Source: Levilactobacillus fujinensis
GTDB lineage: Bacteria > Bacillota > Bacilli > Lactobacillales > Lactobacillaceae
Assembly (NCBI RefSeq): GCF_003946335.1
Contig: NZ_RHNX01000001.1
Location: 62,001-126,000, forward strand
Length of the DNA: 64,000 nt
Reading direction: 5' to 3'
The notes under the pieces were generated by a model. It was not told the DNA's origin, did no database searches, and was given only the letters and a program-made list of their open reading frames with translations. Below are positions 27,618-37,091 of this stretch, piece by piece. The position numbers and the translations under genes are program-made. Within the stretch, counting starts at the first letter, position 1. Every line of letters begins with the position of its first letter.

Positions 27618-29417
27618 TTATTTGCTGTGTGGCGCCTTGGGATGGAGCACCGCGGTCTTTTGGGGGATTGTCTGGTCACGGCCAAGATACATCTGGTAGT
27701 ACGGCGGTACGGCGTTGACTACCTTCAGGAGCTTCTCCGTCAGAGCGGGCAACTCTGCCGGATCAACCTGTGGCAAGTCGGCTATCGTCACATCGCCATG
27801 GATGCCCTGGAACCGCTTGAGCCGTTCCAAGAGGTACCGGATGTCGTAACGCGAGGGGTTGACTTCCAGTGGCTTCTTGTCGAAGTTCAGCAGTTGATAA
27901 ACGGCTTCTAACCCGGTCCGTACGGAAGTTTCTACCGTGAAGACCACGTCATCGTCGATTTCCACAAATTGCCCTAACAGGCCCAGGTTGGTGCACCCAG
28001 CCGGCACGCCCAGCGGACGGTCGCCAGCCTTCCGTGGCATGAACTGACTGGTACAGTACGGCATCATGGCCGTCGACATGTAGGTGTGGGCGAGAACTTC
28101 ATCCTTGATGTCGAGCATTCCCAGATGATAGAGCAGTTCCGTCAGGATTTCATCTCCGGTACAGTCCCACATCCGTTTCTTAATGTAGTTCCCTTCATTT
28201 TCACCATACAGGCCATAACCCCAGCCGACTTCTTCGTCATCCGCTTGGTATGGGAAGAATGGCTTGTGGTGAATTTCAAAGGACATGTCCCAGTTGGAAT
28301 CCTTGAACGTCATCAGGCCACCGGTACCAGCCGGACTGCCAGACATCTCTTCGATCCGCTTGAAGAATTCGGGGTAATCCTTAACCGTTGGGAAAAATGA
28401 GATCCACTTGGTCTTGTCGATTTGACCCAGGAACTTCTCGGGATGCCCGAATTTGGCGTCCTTCTTTGCTAAATTCTGCCAAATGGTGAAGGTTCCCATA
28501 TCCTCAGTATCACGGTTCGTCGGTGCCACGGTATGGTTATCGCCGAAGGTACTGTTTTCACTGATAGACCCCGTCGTGACGAATACCAAGTCCTGCCGGT
28601 TCACATGTACGTTGGCGGCACTACCGTCGCGGGTCGCAATAATTTCATTGACCGTGTTATTGGCATCGGAAAAGCCAAGGTCGGTCACGTTAAAGTTATT
28701 TTCAAAGTGGACACCCTGGTCGATCAACCAACGTTCGATTGGTAAGATGATGGCGTCGTATTCGTTGTACTTCGTGTGAACGAAGCCCTCTAAGTATTCG
28801 TGCCGGGAAATAAAGGTGAACCGTTGCCAGTACCGGCGACATTCGATAGCACTGTGATAGTGCTTGAAGGCCAATTGGCTGTGGAAGCAAGTCCAGAAGT
28901 TGGTACGGAAAAATTCAGGATCGAAGAATTCATCCAACCGTTTGTCGGCCAACTCCTCTTCCGTCGAGTTCACGATCAGTTGCATAGCCGCTGCGTATTT
29001 TGGTTTTAATTTGTAATCGTGATAGTGGCTGTCAATCTCGCCTTGGTTAATGATGACCCGCGCTTCACTGTGAATAGGTTCGTCACGGTTGAAGTCAACC
29101 ACGTCATCCAACACCGTTCGACCCGGATTCTCCAATGATGGGATCTTACTGCAAAGGTACCACAGACATTCCATGTAAGGTTCCAGCTCACGTTCAGCCC
29201 GACACAGGTAACCTTGACTGTCCTTGGTCCCGTCCATCGAGCCACCCATAACGGGCTTCTTCTCAAAAATGGTAATGTTACGCGCTGGCATCTGCGCGTC
29301 ATCGATCAGAAATGCTGCTGTTGCCAATCCAGCAATCCCACCACCAACAATATTTGCACGTCGATCGTCAATCCCAGCCGGTTTTAGCGGCCGATACATC
29401 GTTTGATAGATATTCAT
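27618..29417 (-). CDS. ohyA: oleate hydratase (fatty acid double-bond hydratase)
   Basis: Adds water to the cis-9 double bond of oleic/linoleic acid to give 10-hydroxy fatty acids, an FAD-dependent detoxifying step at the membrane. 599 residues, the family's usual size, formerly called myosin-cross-reactive antigen. The FAD motif is NIVGGGIAGLATAAFL, followed by EKKPVMGGSMDG. The start is the ATG at 29417 (MNIYQTMYRPLKPAG) with GAAGG upstream; the longer frame runs through the operator-like dyad at 29499. A TetR gene lies upstream on the same strand, a common regulator arrangement. Confidence 0.94.
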   Translation of the reverse strand: MNIYQTMYRPLKPAGIDDRRANIVGGGIAGLATAAFLIDDAQMPARNITIFEKKPVMGGSMDGTKDSQGYLCRAERELEPYMECLWYLCSKIPSLENPGRTVLDDVVDFNRDEPIHSEARVIINQGEIDSHYHDYKLKPKYAAAMQLIVNSTEEELADKRLDEFFDPEFFRTNFWTCFHSQLAFKHYHSAIECRRYWQRFTFISRHEYLEGFVHTKYNEYDAIILPIERWLIDQGVHFENNFNVTDLGFSDANNTVNEIIATRDGSAANVHVNRQDLVFVTTGSISENSTFGDNHTVAPTNRDTEDMGTFTIWQNLAKKDAKFGHPEKFLGQIDKTKWISFFPTVKDYPEFFKRIEEMSGSPAGTGGLMTFKDSNWDMSFEIHHKPFFPYQADDEEVGWGYGLYGENEGNYIKKRMWDCTGDEILTELLYHLGMLDIKDEVLAHTYMSTAMMPYCTSQFMPRKAGDRPLGVPAGCTNLGLLGQFVEIDDDVVFTVETSVRTGLEAVYQLLNFDKKPLEVNPSRYDIRYLLERLKRFQGIHGDVTIADLPQVDPAELPALTEKLLKVVNAVPPYYQMYLGRDQTIPQKTAVLHPKAPHSK

Positions 29418-29498
29418 GGAGATGACCTTCTTCGTTTTGGATTTCTTGCTTGTCTCCACGATACGGCCAGAAGAAAGCGGAAACAATTGACAGAAAAA

Positions 29499-29526
29499 GC
29501 GAGTTGTCAAAATTTTGACAGCTCGC
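29499..29526. promoter_or_regulatory. 28-bp dyad, candidate TetR operator of ohyA
   Basis: GCGAGTTGTCAAAA and TTTTGACAGCTCGC pair at 26 of 28 positions with no loop. The minus-strand half contains a consensus -35 TTGACA, so a bound repressor would block it. It lies 82 bp before ohyA and 86 bp after the TetR stop. Confidence 0.65.
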
Positions 29527-29612
29527 TGGAAGTGTAAAATTCAATTCGATCACATCCGCCATTTGGTAAATTATCGATGACCTCGCAGATCGGCAGCTGG
29601 CGGGCTAATCGC

Positions 29613-30167
29613 CTACTCCGCGTACTTATGTAACGCCTTTTTAAAATCCCCCTGAATCAACACGCCGGTCTGTTCAACGATATCACGAGGATCCTCTTTG
29701 AGCCCATCCTTGACCCATTCGAAGATCAATGCAATGAACGCCAGACTGTAAAAATGCGCAATGAAATCCTTGTGTTTCTGCGCCACCTGCATACCCACTG
29801 CTTGGCGCTCAACGACGGCTAATATGTATTGATAGAGCACTGTATAGATGTATTTCTCCAGCAAATCACGGTACGCCGACTGATAGGTGTTCTCTACCAG
29901 GTAGCGGTTGGCCTTGATGGTCATCATCACGTTGCAGAAGCCGTGCTGCCAATTGTCATAATCTGCGACGTTCTTGAGTGACTCAGCCGTTGCCTCCTTG
30001 GCCGTCCACTCGACCAGTTCATAGATGTCACTGAAATGATTATAAAAGGTCTGCCGTGTTAGATCACAGGCATCAACGATTGATTTGATCGTAATCTTAT
30101 CGACCGGCGTTCGTTGCAACTGGGTTACCAGCGCCGCCGAAAGCTGTTGCTTGGTATTCTTTCCCAT
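29613..30167 (-). CDS. TetR/AcrR-family regulator
   Basis: 184 residues: N-terminal helix-turn-helix (VDKITIKSIVDACDLTRQTFYNHF, residues about 20-43) and an all-helical ligand domain. GAGGGGCG precedes the ATG. It lies upstream of ohyA on the same strand with the dyad in between. I infer control of fatty-acid hydration; a fatty acid or acyl ligand would be expected but is not shown. Confidence 0.88.
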   Translation of the reverse strand: MGKNTKQQLSAALVTQLQRTPVDKITIKSIVDACDLTRQTFYNHFSDIYELVEWTAKEATAESLKNVADYDNWQHGFCNVMMTIKANRYLVENTYQSAYRDLLEKYIYTVLYQYILAVVERQAVGMQVAQKHKDFIAHFYSLAFIALIFEWVKDGLKEDPRDIVEQTGVLIQGDFKKALHKYAE

Positions 30168-30283
30168 AGGTCATCGCCCCTCACAAGGCCAGTATATAAT
30201 GATTGGCCGATAGGAACAATGGCCGTCAGTTATTGCTAATAACCGCTACCCATCAGTACGCAAAAAAGCCATCGCAGTCCACC

Positions 30284-30598
30284 TTACAACCGCAATATTG
30301 CGATGGCGCCCTTCTGGTAAGACTTGACAACCTTGGTCAAACAAACATTTTCATACCGGCGGATCATCGTCTTTGCACGAACTTGTTTGACCGGTTTGGA
30401 CGCCGTCTTTAACTGACTATGACTGACTGACTGCGAATTAGACGGTTCCTCCAGACTATCCGCAAACGCCTCAACCGCAGTACTCACTTCTACAGCATAA
30501 CCGTTAACACCACGCTGCGAGACATCTAGGTGCCAAGTCAGGCCAATACCCATTGTCATCACTAGAACCAACAAACCTTTATACCATTTATTTGAAAT
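30284..30598 (-). CDS. small exported protein, probably starting at a non-standard codon
   Basis: About 104 residues. With a start at ATT (30598-30596), 7 bases after GGAGGAG, the product opens MISNKWYKGLLVLVMTMGIG: charged residues then a hydrophobic core, a typical export signal. The first standard start (TTG at 30574) would lose the charged part and has no ribosome site, and a stop codon lies just upstream of the GGAGGAG. The mature part is polar, Ser/Gln-rich and basic near the end (TMIRRYENVCLTK). Family unknown. The ATT start (or ATA one codon earlier) is inference. Confidence 0.5.
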   Translation of the reverse strand: MSNKWYKGLLVLVMTMGIGLTWHLDVSQRGVNGYAVEVSTAVEAFADSLEEPSNSQSVSHSQLKTASKPVKQVRAKTMIRRYENVCLTKVVKSYQKGAIAILRL

Positions 30599-30681
30599 TA
30601 TTTTTCTCCTCCATTAACTGCATCTTATCATTAGTTTTTTCTATATATTAACTATAACATTAAAACGATGTTTAGACATGC

Positions 30682-30701
30682 CACACATTTAAGTGTGTGG
30701 A
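30682..30701. promoter_or_regulatory. dyad in the promoter region of the small exported protein
   Basis: CCACACATTTAAGTGTGTGG pairs at 18 of 20 positions, about 85 bp before the start. The rest of 30599-31056 is AT-rich and shows no convincing gene. Confidence 0.35.
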
Positions 30702-31056
30702 TAGTTTGTCGTTCATACTCGTTCAGGCTGCCGGCTCATATTATAGAAGAGATACTTCACTATTTGAATCTATTTATTTCTAAATGTTTTCTAAAGACAT
30801 CTATTTCAAGCGCTTTCATTATCAGCAAGTCTCACCGTAAGCACGTTACGAACCTTGTAAAGACAGCTAACTTTTCTGAATAGCAGAATTATCTGTCAGG
30901 TCATTTACTACGCCTTGAATAAGCTATCTATATCGCCATTTATACGTAAGCACCTAATAACTAAGCTAGGCGACGAAGAATCTCATCACCTAGTCAGTGC
31001 CCTACATTATTTACCATAAATCATTGATTTAACAATATTCTTATTGACAAGACGTA

Positions 31057-31092
31057 GAAAAAGGCCTCCGCCAGATAGCGAAGACCCTTTCT
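31057..31092 (-). terminator. terminator of xylB
   Basis: On the minus strand AAAGGGTCTTCGC pairs with GCGGAGGCCTTTTT (two non-Watson-Crick positions). Confidence 0.75.
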
Positions 31093-31097
31093 AACGC

Positions 31098-32606
31098 CTA
31101 TAGTTCTTCCTTACGGTAGTCCAACAGTTGTTCACTGATGGCCTTAGTCTGCTTGTAGACTTGCTTGTAGATAGCATGCATCTTTTCATACTTCTTCACG
31201 TTCTCTGGGTTTGGTTCGTAAGCCTTGCCAAAGTGAACGAAAGTCTGTGCACAGTCCTGTAAGGAATCGAACCAACCTAGACCGGTAGCCGCAATCATTG
31301 CAGCCCCCATGCCAGGCCCCTGCTCGTTCTTCAGACTGACAACTTTACGGTTAAAGATGTCGGCTTGGATCTGCAACCAGAGTGGACTCTTGGCGCCCCC
31401 ACCGATAGAAACGACCGTGTCAAAGTCACCACCGTTTTCCTCGTAGATATCAAAGAGATCTCTAAACGAGAAGACGATGCCTTCCAGAACAGCACGGACG
31501 AAATCATAACGTTGATGAGTTCCGTCGACCCCAGTAAAGCTCCCCCGGATATTGGCATCCGCGTAAGGTGCCCGTTCACCGACAATGTACGGCGTGTACA
31601 GGAGGCCATTAGCCCCAACTGTTGACTTCGCCGCACTCGCAACGAAATCGGTGAAATCCTCTGCGGGAGCGAAGGTCTTCTTGAACCAGCTGAGGGAGTA
31701 CCCAGCGGCCAAAGTGACCCCCATGGAGTAATATTTATCAGGAATCGCGTGGTCTTCAAATTGAAGTACCCCGTGATAGTTAACGTCAGCATTGTCTTCA
31801 TATTTCAAGACAACCCCAGACGTCCCGATACTTGACAGAACCATGTTCGGGTGGAGAATCCCCGCCCCAACTGCACCAGCCGCGTTATCAGCGGCGCCAC
31901 CAAAGACCTTGGTGGCGGTGGTCAAACCAGAAAATTCTGCGTAGGCCGGCGTAACCGTTCCAGCAAAATCAACGGACTTGATCAATGGTGGGCACATACT
32001 CATTGGAATATCGAACGTATCACAAATTTTCTTGCTCCATTCGCCCTTGGCAACGTCGAGTAAGACGGTCCCAGTTGCATCGGAGTAGTCCATTGCGAGG
32101 TTACCCGTCATTCGGTAACGTACGTAGTCTTTAGGCAAGACAAAGTACTTGGCTTTGGCCCAGATATCGGGTTCGTTTTCCTTGACCCACAACAGCTTGG
32201 TCAGCGTAAAGCCTTCCAGTGGTTGGTTCCGGGTAATGTCGACGAACTCGTCACCGAGCTTGGCTTCAATTTCTTCACGTTGTGGCGTGCTCCGAGTATC
32301 ATTCCAGAGAATCGATGGGCGCAAGACCTTCTTGTTCTCATCCAGCAGAACTAACCCGTGCATTTGCCCAGAAAAGCTCAAGCCCTCGATTTCTTCAGCC
32401 GCTAAATGGTCGGTCAAAATCAACCGGACAATCGCGACCGTCGTCCCGGAAACCCAGTCTTCAGGATTTTGCTCGTTGTAGCCGGGCTGCTTTTGAATTA
32501 AATCATAGTCAAAACTTTCTTGGGCGACGATCTGGCCGCTGTGATCTAGCGCTGAAACTTTAACGGCACTAGTCCCCAGGTCAACGCCGAGTACATACTT
32601 CCCCAT
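31098..32606 (-). CDS. xylB: xylulokinase
   Basis: Phosphorylates D-xylulose to xylulose 5-phosphate. 502 residues, FGGY carbohydrate kinase: the N-terminal ATPase loop [16 protein letters not shown], the [10 protein letters not shown] substrate region and the [18 protein letters not shown] signature near residue 400. AGGAGG precedes the ATG. It is the last gene of xylA-xylB, 99 bp after xylA. Confidence 0.97.
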   Translation of the reverse strand: MGKYVLGVDLGTSAVKVSALDHSGQIVAQESFDYDLIQKQPGYNEQNPEDWVSGTTVAIVRLILTDHLAAEEIEGLSFSGQMHGLVLLDENKKVLRPSILWNDTRSTPQREEIEAKLGDEFVDITRNQPLEGFTLTKLLWVKENEPDIWAKAKYFVLPKDYVRYRMTGNLAMDYSDATGTVLLDVAKGEWSKKICDTFDIPMSMCPPLIKSVDFAGTVTPAYAEFSGLTTATKVFGGAADNAAGAVGAGILHPNMVLSSIGTSGVVLKYEDNADVNYHGVLQFEDHAIPDKYYSMGVTLAAGYSLSWFKKTFAPAEDFTDFVASAAKSTVGANGLLYTPYIVGERAPYADANIRGSFTGVDGTHQRYDFVRAVLEGIVFSFRDLFDIYEENGGDFDTVVSIGGGAKSPLWLQIQADIFNRKVVSLKNEQGPGMGAAMIAATGLGWFDSLQDCAQTFVHFGKAYEPNPENVKKYEKMHAIYKQVYKQTKAISEQLLDYRKEEL

Positions 32607-32636
32607 CGGTCATTCCTCCTAGTTTATATCGCGTCA

Positions 32637-32674
32637 TAAAAATGGCGGGCGGACACACGGTCCGTCCGTCATTC
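32637..32674 (-). terminator. hairpin between xylA and xylB
   Basis: On the minus strand ATGACGGACGGAC pairs with GTCCGCCCGCCAT and is followed by T. It probably lowers xylB relative to xylA or protects the xylA message. Confidence 0.55.
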
Positions 32675-32705
32675 TATTGTCAGTTATTTTTCGTAGTGTA
32701 AAGGA

Positions 32706-34055
32706 TTACTTGCTCAACGTTTCTACGATGTAGTGGTTGATGGTATCCTTAACTTCTTCCAAGTGGTCGGAGTGGGTAGCAGCAATCAATTCAGATTGTG
32801 GCTTGTCGATAGCGTAGTTTTCAAGGGACTTTAAGTCAGCCTTGCCGCTTTCGATGTCAGCACCAACACCGGATTCGTATGAGCTGTAACGGTCAGCCTT
32901 TAAGTTGTCCAAGAAGCCATCTGCCTTCATAGCAGCAGCAACACGCAGGCCGGCAGCAAAGCTGTCCATACCAACAATGTGGCCTAAGAAGAGGTCTTCT
33001 GGGGCAAATGATGAACGACGAGGCTTAGCATCGAAGTTCAACCCACCGCGAGGTCCGATGCTGCCATTTTCAACAACTTCGTACATTGCAGCAGTGGTTT
33101 CGTACAAGTTAGATGGGTATTCATCAATATCCCAGCCGATCAACTTGTCACCTTGGTTGGCATCCAATGAACCTAACAAGCCAGCTTCACGAGCAACACG
33201 GATTTCGTGTTGGTAAGTATGGCCAGCCAAGTTAGCATGGTTCCCTTCCAAGTTCAACTTGAAGTCTTTGTCCAAGTCGTATTCCTTCATGAACGCAATA
33301 GTAGTTGCGGCATCGAAGTCGTATTGGTGCGTCGTTGGTTCCTTTGGCTTTGGTTCGAGCAACATTTGTGCGTCGAAGCCAATTTCGTTAGCGTAGTCCT
33401 TAGCCATATGGAATAACTTAGCAGCATGTTCTTGTTCTTGCTTCATGTTGGTGTTCCAGAGTGATTCGTAACCTTCACGGCCGCCCCAGAAGACATAGTT
33501 TTCAGAACCAACACGCTTACCAATTTCCAAACTGTGCTTCAATTGAGCAGCACTGTAGGCAAAGATATCAGCGTATGGAGAAGTCCCAGCACCTTCGACG
33601 AAACGAGGGTTCGTGAACATGTTCGATGTGTTCCACAAAACCTTCATGCCAGAAGTCTTTTGGTATTCAACAATCTTGGCAACAACCTTGTCCAGGTTGG
33701 CGTTAGTTTCACGTAACGTATCGCCTTCTGGTGCCAAGTCGCGGTCATGGAAGCAAAGGTAATCTACACCTAATTTGTTGTAGAATTCGAATGCAGCGTC
33801 AACCTTGGCTAAGGCTAAGTCCATAGGATCAGTGTACTTGTCGTAAGGACGTTGGGCAGTCCCGTCACCGAATGGGTCAACTAAACGTTGATCGAACGTG
33901 TGCCAGTAAGCTACGGCGAAACGTAACCAATCTTTCATTTTCTTTCCGGCAATAACTTCTTCCGGATTGTAGTATTGGAATCCTAAACCAGATTTCTTAT
34001 CTTGATGGCCGACATATTGAATCTTGTCGATACCTTTCCAGTATTCTTCAGTCAT
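32706..34055 (-). CDS. xylA: xylose isomerase
   Basis: Converts D-xylose to D-xylulose with two divalent cations. 449 residues, the long (class II) type. [10 protein letters not shown] holds the catalytic His, [15 protein letters not shown] the Lys-x-Pro-Lys-Glu metal region, and [17 protein letters not shown] the metal-binding His/Glu segment. AGGAGGG precedes the ATG. Upstream are a XylR-type operator and a cre site. Confidence 0.98.
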   Translation of the reverse strand: MTEEYWKGIDKIQYVGHQDKKSGLGFQYYNPEEVIAGKKMKDWLRFAVAYWHTFDQRLVDPFGDGTAQRPYDKYTDPMDLALAKVDAAFEFYNKLGVDYLCFHDRDLAPEGDTLRETNANLDKVVAKIVEYQKTSGMKVLWNTSNMFTNPRFVEGAGTSPYADIFAYSAAQLKHSLEIGKRVGSENYVFWGGREGYESLWNTNMKQEQEHAAKLFHMAKDYANEIGFDAQMLLEPKPKEPTTHQYDFDAATTIAFMKEYDLDKDFKLNLEGNHANLAGHTYQHEIRVAREAGLLGSLDANQGDKLIGWDIDEYPSNLYETTAAMYEVVENGSIGPRGGLNFDAKPRRSSFAPEDLFLGHIVGMDSFAAGLRVAAAMKADGFLDNLKADRYSSYESGVGADIESGKADLKSLENYAIDKPQSELIAATHSDHLEEVKDTINHYIVETLSK

Positions 34056-34074
34056 AATTTTATAATACCCTCCT

Positions 34075-34146
34075 AGTTAGTTCGTTGCGACAACCAACTT
34101 ACAAATACTAGTATACAATCTTTTAAATTGAATGCAAGCGTTTTCG
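34075..34146 (-). promoter_or_regulatory. xylA promoter with XylR operator and cre
   Basis: On the minus strand: cre-like CGAAAACGCTTGCA (34146-34133) overlaps the -35 TTGCAT (34137-34132), then a 16-bp spacer and -10 TATACT (34115-34110). Next comes a dyad with halves AGTTGGTTG and CGAACTAACT (34099-34075), resembling the XylR operator. This predicts glucose repression and xylose induction. Confidence 0.75.
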
Positions 34147-34259
34147 CCAAAAAAGTTTAAAAAAATCAGGCCAAACATCATTTCGAGTCAAATCGACAAA
34201 AAGCCGGTTCTTTCCTGCACTGTTTCTACTATATTAATGACCTCTGGTAGTGGCCCATC

Positions 34260-34289
34260 AAAAAAGCCCAGGAAAGATCTCCCGGGCTG
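34260..34289 (-). terminator. terminator of xylR
   Basis: On the minus strand AGCCCGGGAGATCTTTCCTGGGCT is followed by six T. It separates xylR from xylA. Confidence 0.85.
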
Positions 34290-34300
34290 CATCATTTCGT

Positions 34301-35491
34301 TTATTTTTCTGTGTCGAGTGGTCGGTCAAAGTTCAACTCGTAGCCTTCAAGGCCCAACACTTGATGGCTGATCAGGGAACAGCCACCTAAGACCGTTGCT
34401 AAGCGTGCGTTAGTGGTCAACTCAATGCCTAACTCAGCATCTGCCAATTGGTGGTAGACCCGTCGAATATCAGTCAAAAGATCCGGTAGTTCTTCTACTA
34501 AAGGTGAGTTAATGAAGAACGCGTCAGGGTCAAGCGTCCGCATGGTGTTGTAGATCAACCCAGCAATCGCCGTACTGAAGGTCTGTAACGCCTTAACGGT
34601 CTCCGGATCCTTAGCCTGTGCTAACCGAACGATATCCTCGCGGTCCAACGAATCAACACCCTTGGCTTGTTCGACCTGTCGAATCACGGCGTCCTCGGAA
34701 CTGATGTCTTCGGCGTGAATCGCATGGGATTTGCCATTACCATCAATTTCGATACTGGCAATGGTCCGGCCAATTTCACCGGCGTCCCCGTGTTCACCCC
34801 GGAACAGATCCCGGTGGAGAATGACCCCGGCACCGATTCCACGGTGAATACTAATGGTGACAGTACTGTTGAGCTGCCGAGCACCGTTAAAATCCCGTTC
34901 GTAAATGGCAGACAAATTCGCTTCATTTTCCAAAACGACCGGAACATCATAAGTCGACGTGAAGAGGTTTTCGAGGTCGACCCCGTCCATGTCGATGAAC
35001 GGTGAGGTCTGGACCTTATTATGCAAAACGATCCCGTGAATGGAAAAACAAATTCCTAATAGGCCATTACTCGTCTTATCTTCTGCCTGAATTTGCGCGA
35101 TATATTGCTTGATACGATCAATCATGTCATGGATCGATCGGCCCTTTGTTTCGATGCGGTCGTACTTCCACACGTGACCGTTCAATAGTGTCACCAGCGC
35201 ATGTAGATGCCGATACCCCAAATCAAACGTTAAGGTGTAGCCGTAGTTACGGTTGATTTCAACCAACGTCGGTTTGCGCCCACCCGCTGTCGAAGCCTCC
35301 CCCAGGCCTAATTCTGTCAAGTAACCGGCGGCCATCAGCGTATTGTAGAGCGATGAGACCGTGGACTTATTCAGGTGAAGCTGGTGAGAAATTTCAATTC
35401 GCGAGGTGGGATGGTTGTTAAAAATCTGCTGCAGCACAAACTTCAGGTTCTGATCGTGTAACTGATTCCGATTCATACTTTGACGAACCAT
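34301..35491 (-). CDS. xylR: XylR, ROK-family xylose repressor
   Basis: 396 residues: N-terminal winged helix (RIEISHQLHLNKSTVSSLYNTLMAAGYL, about 30-58) and a ROK sugar-sensing domain with YTLTFDLGYRHLHALV and SIHRGIGAGVILHRDLFRGEHGDAGEIG. It represses xylA-xylB (and perhaps xylT) without xylose. GGAGGG precedes the ATG. It lies upstream of xylA on the same strand, separated by a terminator. Confidence 0.95.
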   Translation of the reverse strand: MVRQSMNRNQLHDQNLKFVLQQIFNNHPTSRIEISHQLHLNKSTVSSLYNTLMAAGYLTELGLGEASTAGGRKPTLVEINRNYGYTLTFDLGYRHLHALVTLLNGHVWKYDRIETKGRSIHDMIDRIKQYIAQIQAEDKTSNGLLGICFSIHGIVLHNKVQTSPFIDMDGVDLENLFTSTYDVPVVLENEANLSAIYERDFNGARQLNSTVTISIHRGIGAGVILHRDLFRGEHGDAGEIGRTIASIEIDGNGKSHAIHAEDISSEDAVIRQVEQAKGVDSLDREDIVRLAQAKDPETVKALQTFSTAIAGLIYNTMRTLDPDAFFINSPLVEELPDLLTDIRRVYHQLADAELGIELTTNARLATVLGGCSLISHQVLGLEGYELNFDRPLDTEK

Positions 35492-35559
35492 CCAATCCCT
35501 CCTTAATAGGTTGCTAATTTTACTGCCGATTTGATCGATTCAGGAAACACTAAAATCCC

Positions 35560-35650
35560 CAACTAACCTCAGTTCAATAATTCTTTGACTTAATCAAGCT
35601 TTGTAACCGGTACCAAAACTAACTTCATGGTTTAGTGAACCAACTAACCT
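35560..35650 (-). promoter_or_regulatory. repeated ACTAAC boxes upstream of xylR
   Basis: ACTAACCTCA (35562), ACTAACTTCA (35618) and ACTAACCTAA (35643) recur. The last two, with GGTTTAGT between them, resemble XylR operator halves. Autoregulation is a guess. No other feature is seen in 35492-35741. Confidence 0.4.
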
Positions 35651-35741
35651 AAGTATTACTCACGTTTTGTGAAAATACAACTGTTTTTCGATAATTATTT
35701 CAATTAACCATTTATTTAACCGGACGACTTAGTTAATGATT

Positions 35742-35778
35742 AAAAGAAACCACCCCGCAAGTAACGCAGAGTGGCTCC
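35742..35778 (-). terminator. terminator of arsC
   Basis: On the minus strand GCCACTCTGCG pairs imperfectly with GCGGGGTGGTTTC, followed by TTTT. Confidence 0.7.
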
Positions 35779-35809
35779 TGATTAACGTCAATTTAGGAAC
35801 GATCTAACC

Positions 35810-36232
35810 CTAGACCAAGGATTGAATATCCGTAATCAACGTGGTGACGCGACTCTTGATTTCATCACGCGACTGACGAAAGGTCGTCATAATTTGTTCA
35901 GGCGTCCCAGTCGCCTGTGCGGGATCGGTCAGTGGCCAATGAATCCGGGTGACGGCCGGTGGTGTGACCGGACATTTATCACGGGCATCGCCACATAGCG
36001 TGATCACAATATCACTTGCATTGAGGTAATCACCATCGATCAGCTTTGATTCTTGTTGTGAAATGTCGATACCGACCTCGTCCATAACTTGAACAGCCAG
36101 CGGATTCAAACCGTGCCGTTCAACACCAGCACTAGCAATTGTCCAATCCTTCGGTGCCAAATCGCGGGCAAACCCTTCTGCCATCTGACTGCGACATGAG
36201 TTACCGGTACATAGAAAATAAAGTTGCGTCAT
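35810..36232 (-). CDS. arsC: thioredoxin-coupled arsenate reductase
   Basis: 140 residues, low-molecular-weight phosphatase fold. The P-loop CTGNSCRS has Cys8 and Arg14, and the redox relay CGDARDKC supplies Cys80 and Cys87, matching Cys10/82/89 of the S. aureus pI258 enzyme. It reduces arsenate to arsenite. The ATG at 36232 follows GGAGG. No arsenite pump or ArsR is adjacent. The upstream gap 36233-36539 shows nothing recognisable. Confidence 0.93.
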   Translation of the reverse strand: MTQLYFLCTGNSCRSQMAEGFARDLAPKDWTIASAGVERHGLNPLAVQVMDEVGIDISQQESKLIDGDYLNASDIVITLCGDARDKCPVTPPAVTRIHWPLTDPAQATGTPEQIMTTFRQSRDEIKSRVTTLITDIQSLV

Positions 36233-36539
36233 TTGTCTAACCTCCAAAGTAAAGTGACCGTGAAACGCTAAATTTCAGGGTAAATATTGGGTGCTGCTGA
36301 CTTTCACCTATTATAACGATATTCATTACAGAATGCCGCTGTTAATGCCCAATTCGTCGAAAAGAATTGGACTAATGCTAAATTCATAACTGATAATCAA
36401 ATATTAACCACACAATAGCGGATTTACCACAACAGCTAAATAAGTCTCGCGATTTTCCTTCAGTAAGGATATCATGGGACTACTAGCTTAACAACCATTT
36501 TTAATGGCCGTCACTGGAACTATCCGGGGAGTGAATTAT

Positions 36540-37091
36540 ATGGAAAACTATCGATCAACCTGTATCAAATGCGGTAAACCGATTCCATTGGGCGCCAACT
36601 TTTGTCAATATTGCAGCGCCGCTCAGAGCTTTGAATCCCGCTCAACCGTGACGATGCCTTTAGAACCGCTCGATCACCCTTACAACGAAACCATCCAGCC
36701 GAATCTCATCTCATCAACCGGCCTCTTTTTTAAAAACCTGACGAACACTTCTAAGCGTCTTGGCCGCGCAGACTACTGGTGGAGTGTGGGGGGTGTCAGC
36801 CTAATCGGTCTCTTTATCGGTATTTTTGGGCTCTTCACCCTGGGACATCTTCCCGACTGGACCCAACTATCAAGCTATTCTATCGCGACCTGGGCAGTTT
36901 TAGTCCCACCTGTTCTGTTAATCCTAACTTTGATTTTGGGGCTTATTACTGCTGAAATTCGTCGCCTTCATGATTCGGGTCGTAGCGGTAAAACCTGGCT
37001 ACTCAATCTGCTCATCCCATTTGGCGGAATCTTGCTTGCGGTAATTTTGTGCGAGCCCTCCAAACAGCGACATAACCCCTATATTCCTTAA
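36540..37091 (+). CDS. zinc-ribbon DUF805 membrane protein
   Basis: 183 residues starting at the ATG at 36540 after GGGGAGTG. An N-terminal zinc ribbon (CIKCGKPIPLGANFCQYC, about 8-25) is joined to a DUF805 domain (about 65-183) with three or four membrane segments and the conserved RLHDSGRSGKTWLL motif. Function unknown. Its stop overlaps the convergent brnQ stop by 4 bp. Confidence 0.85.
   Translation: MENYRSTCIKCGKPIPLGANFCQYCSAAQSFESRSTVTMPLEPLDHPYNETIQPNLISSTGLFFKNLTNTSKRLGRADYWWSVGGVSLIGLFIGIFGLFTLGHLPDWTQLSSYSIATWAVLVPPVLLILTLILGLITAEIRRLHDSGRSGKTWLLNLLIPFGGILLAVILCEPSKQRHNPYIP

Noticed and set aside
30668-30883. 71-codon plus-strand frame
   Set aside because: No ribosome site, no recognisable composition or signal, in AT-rich intergenic DNA.
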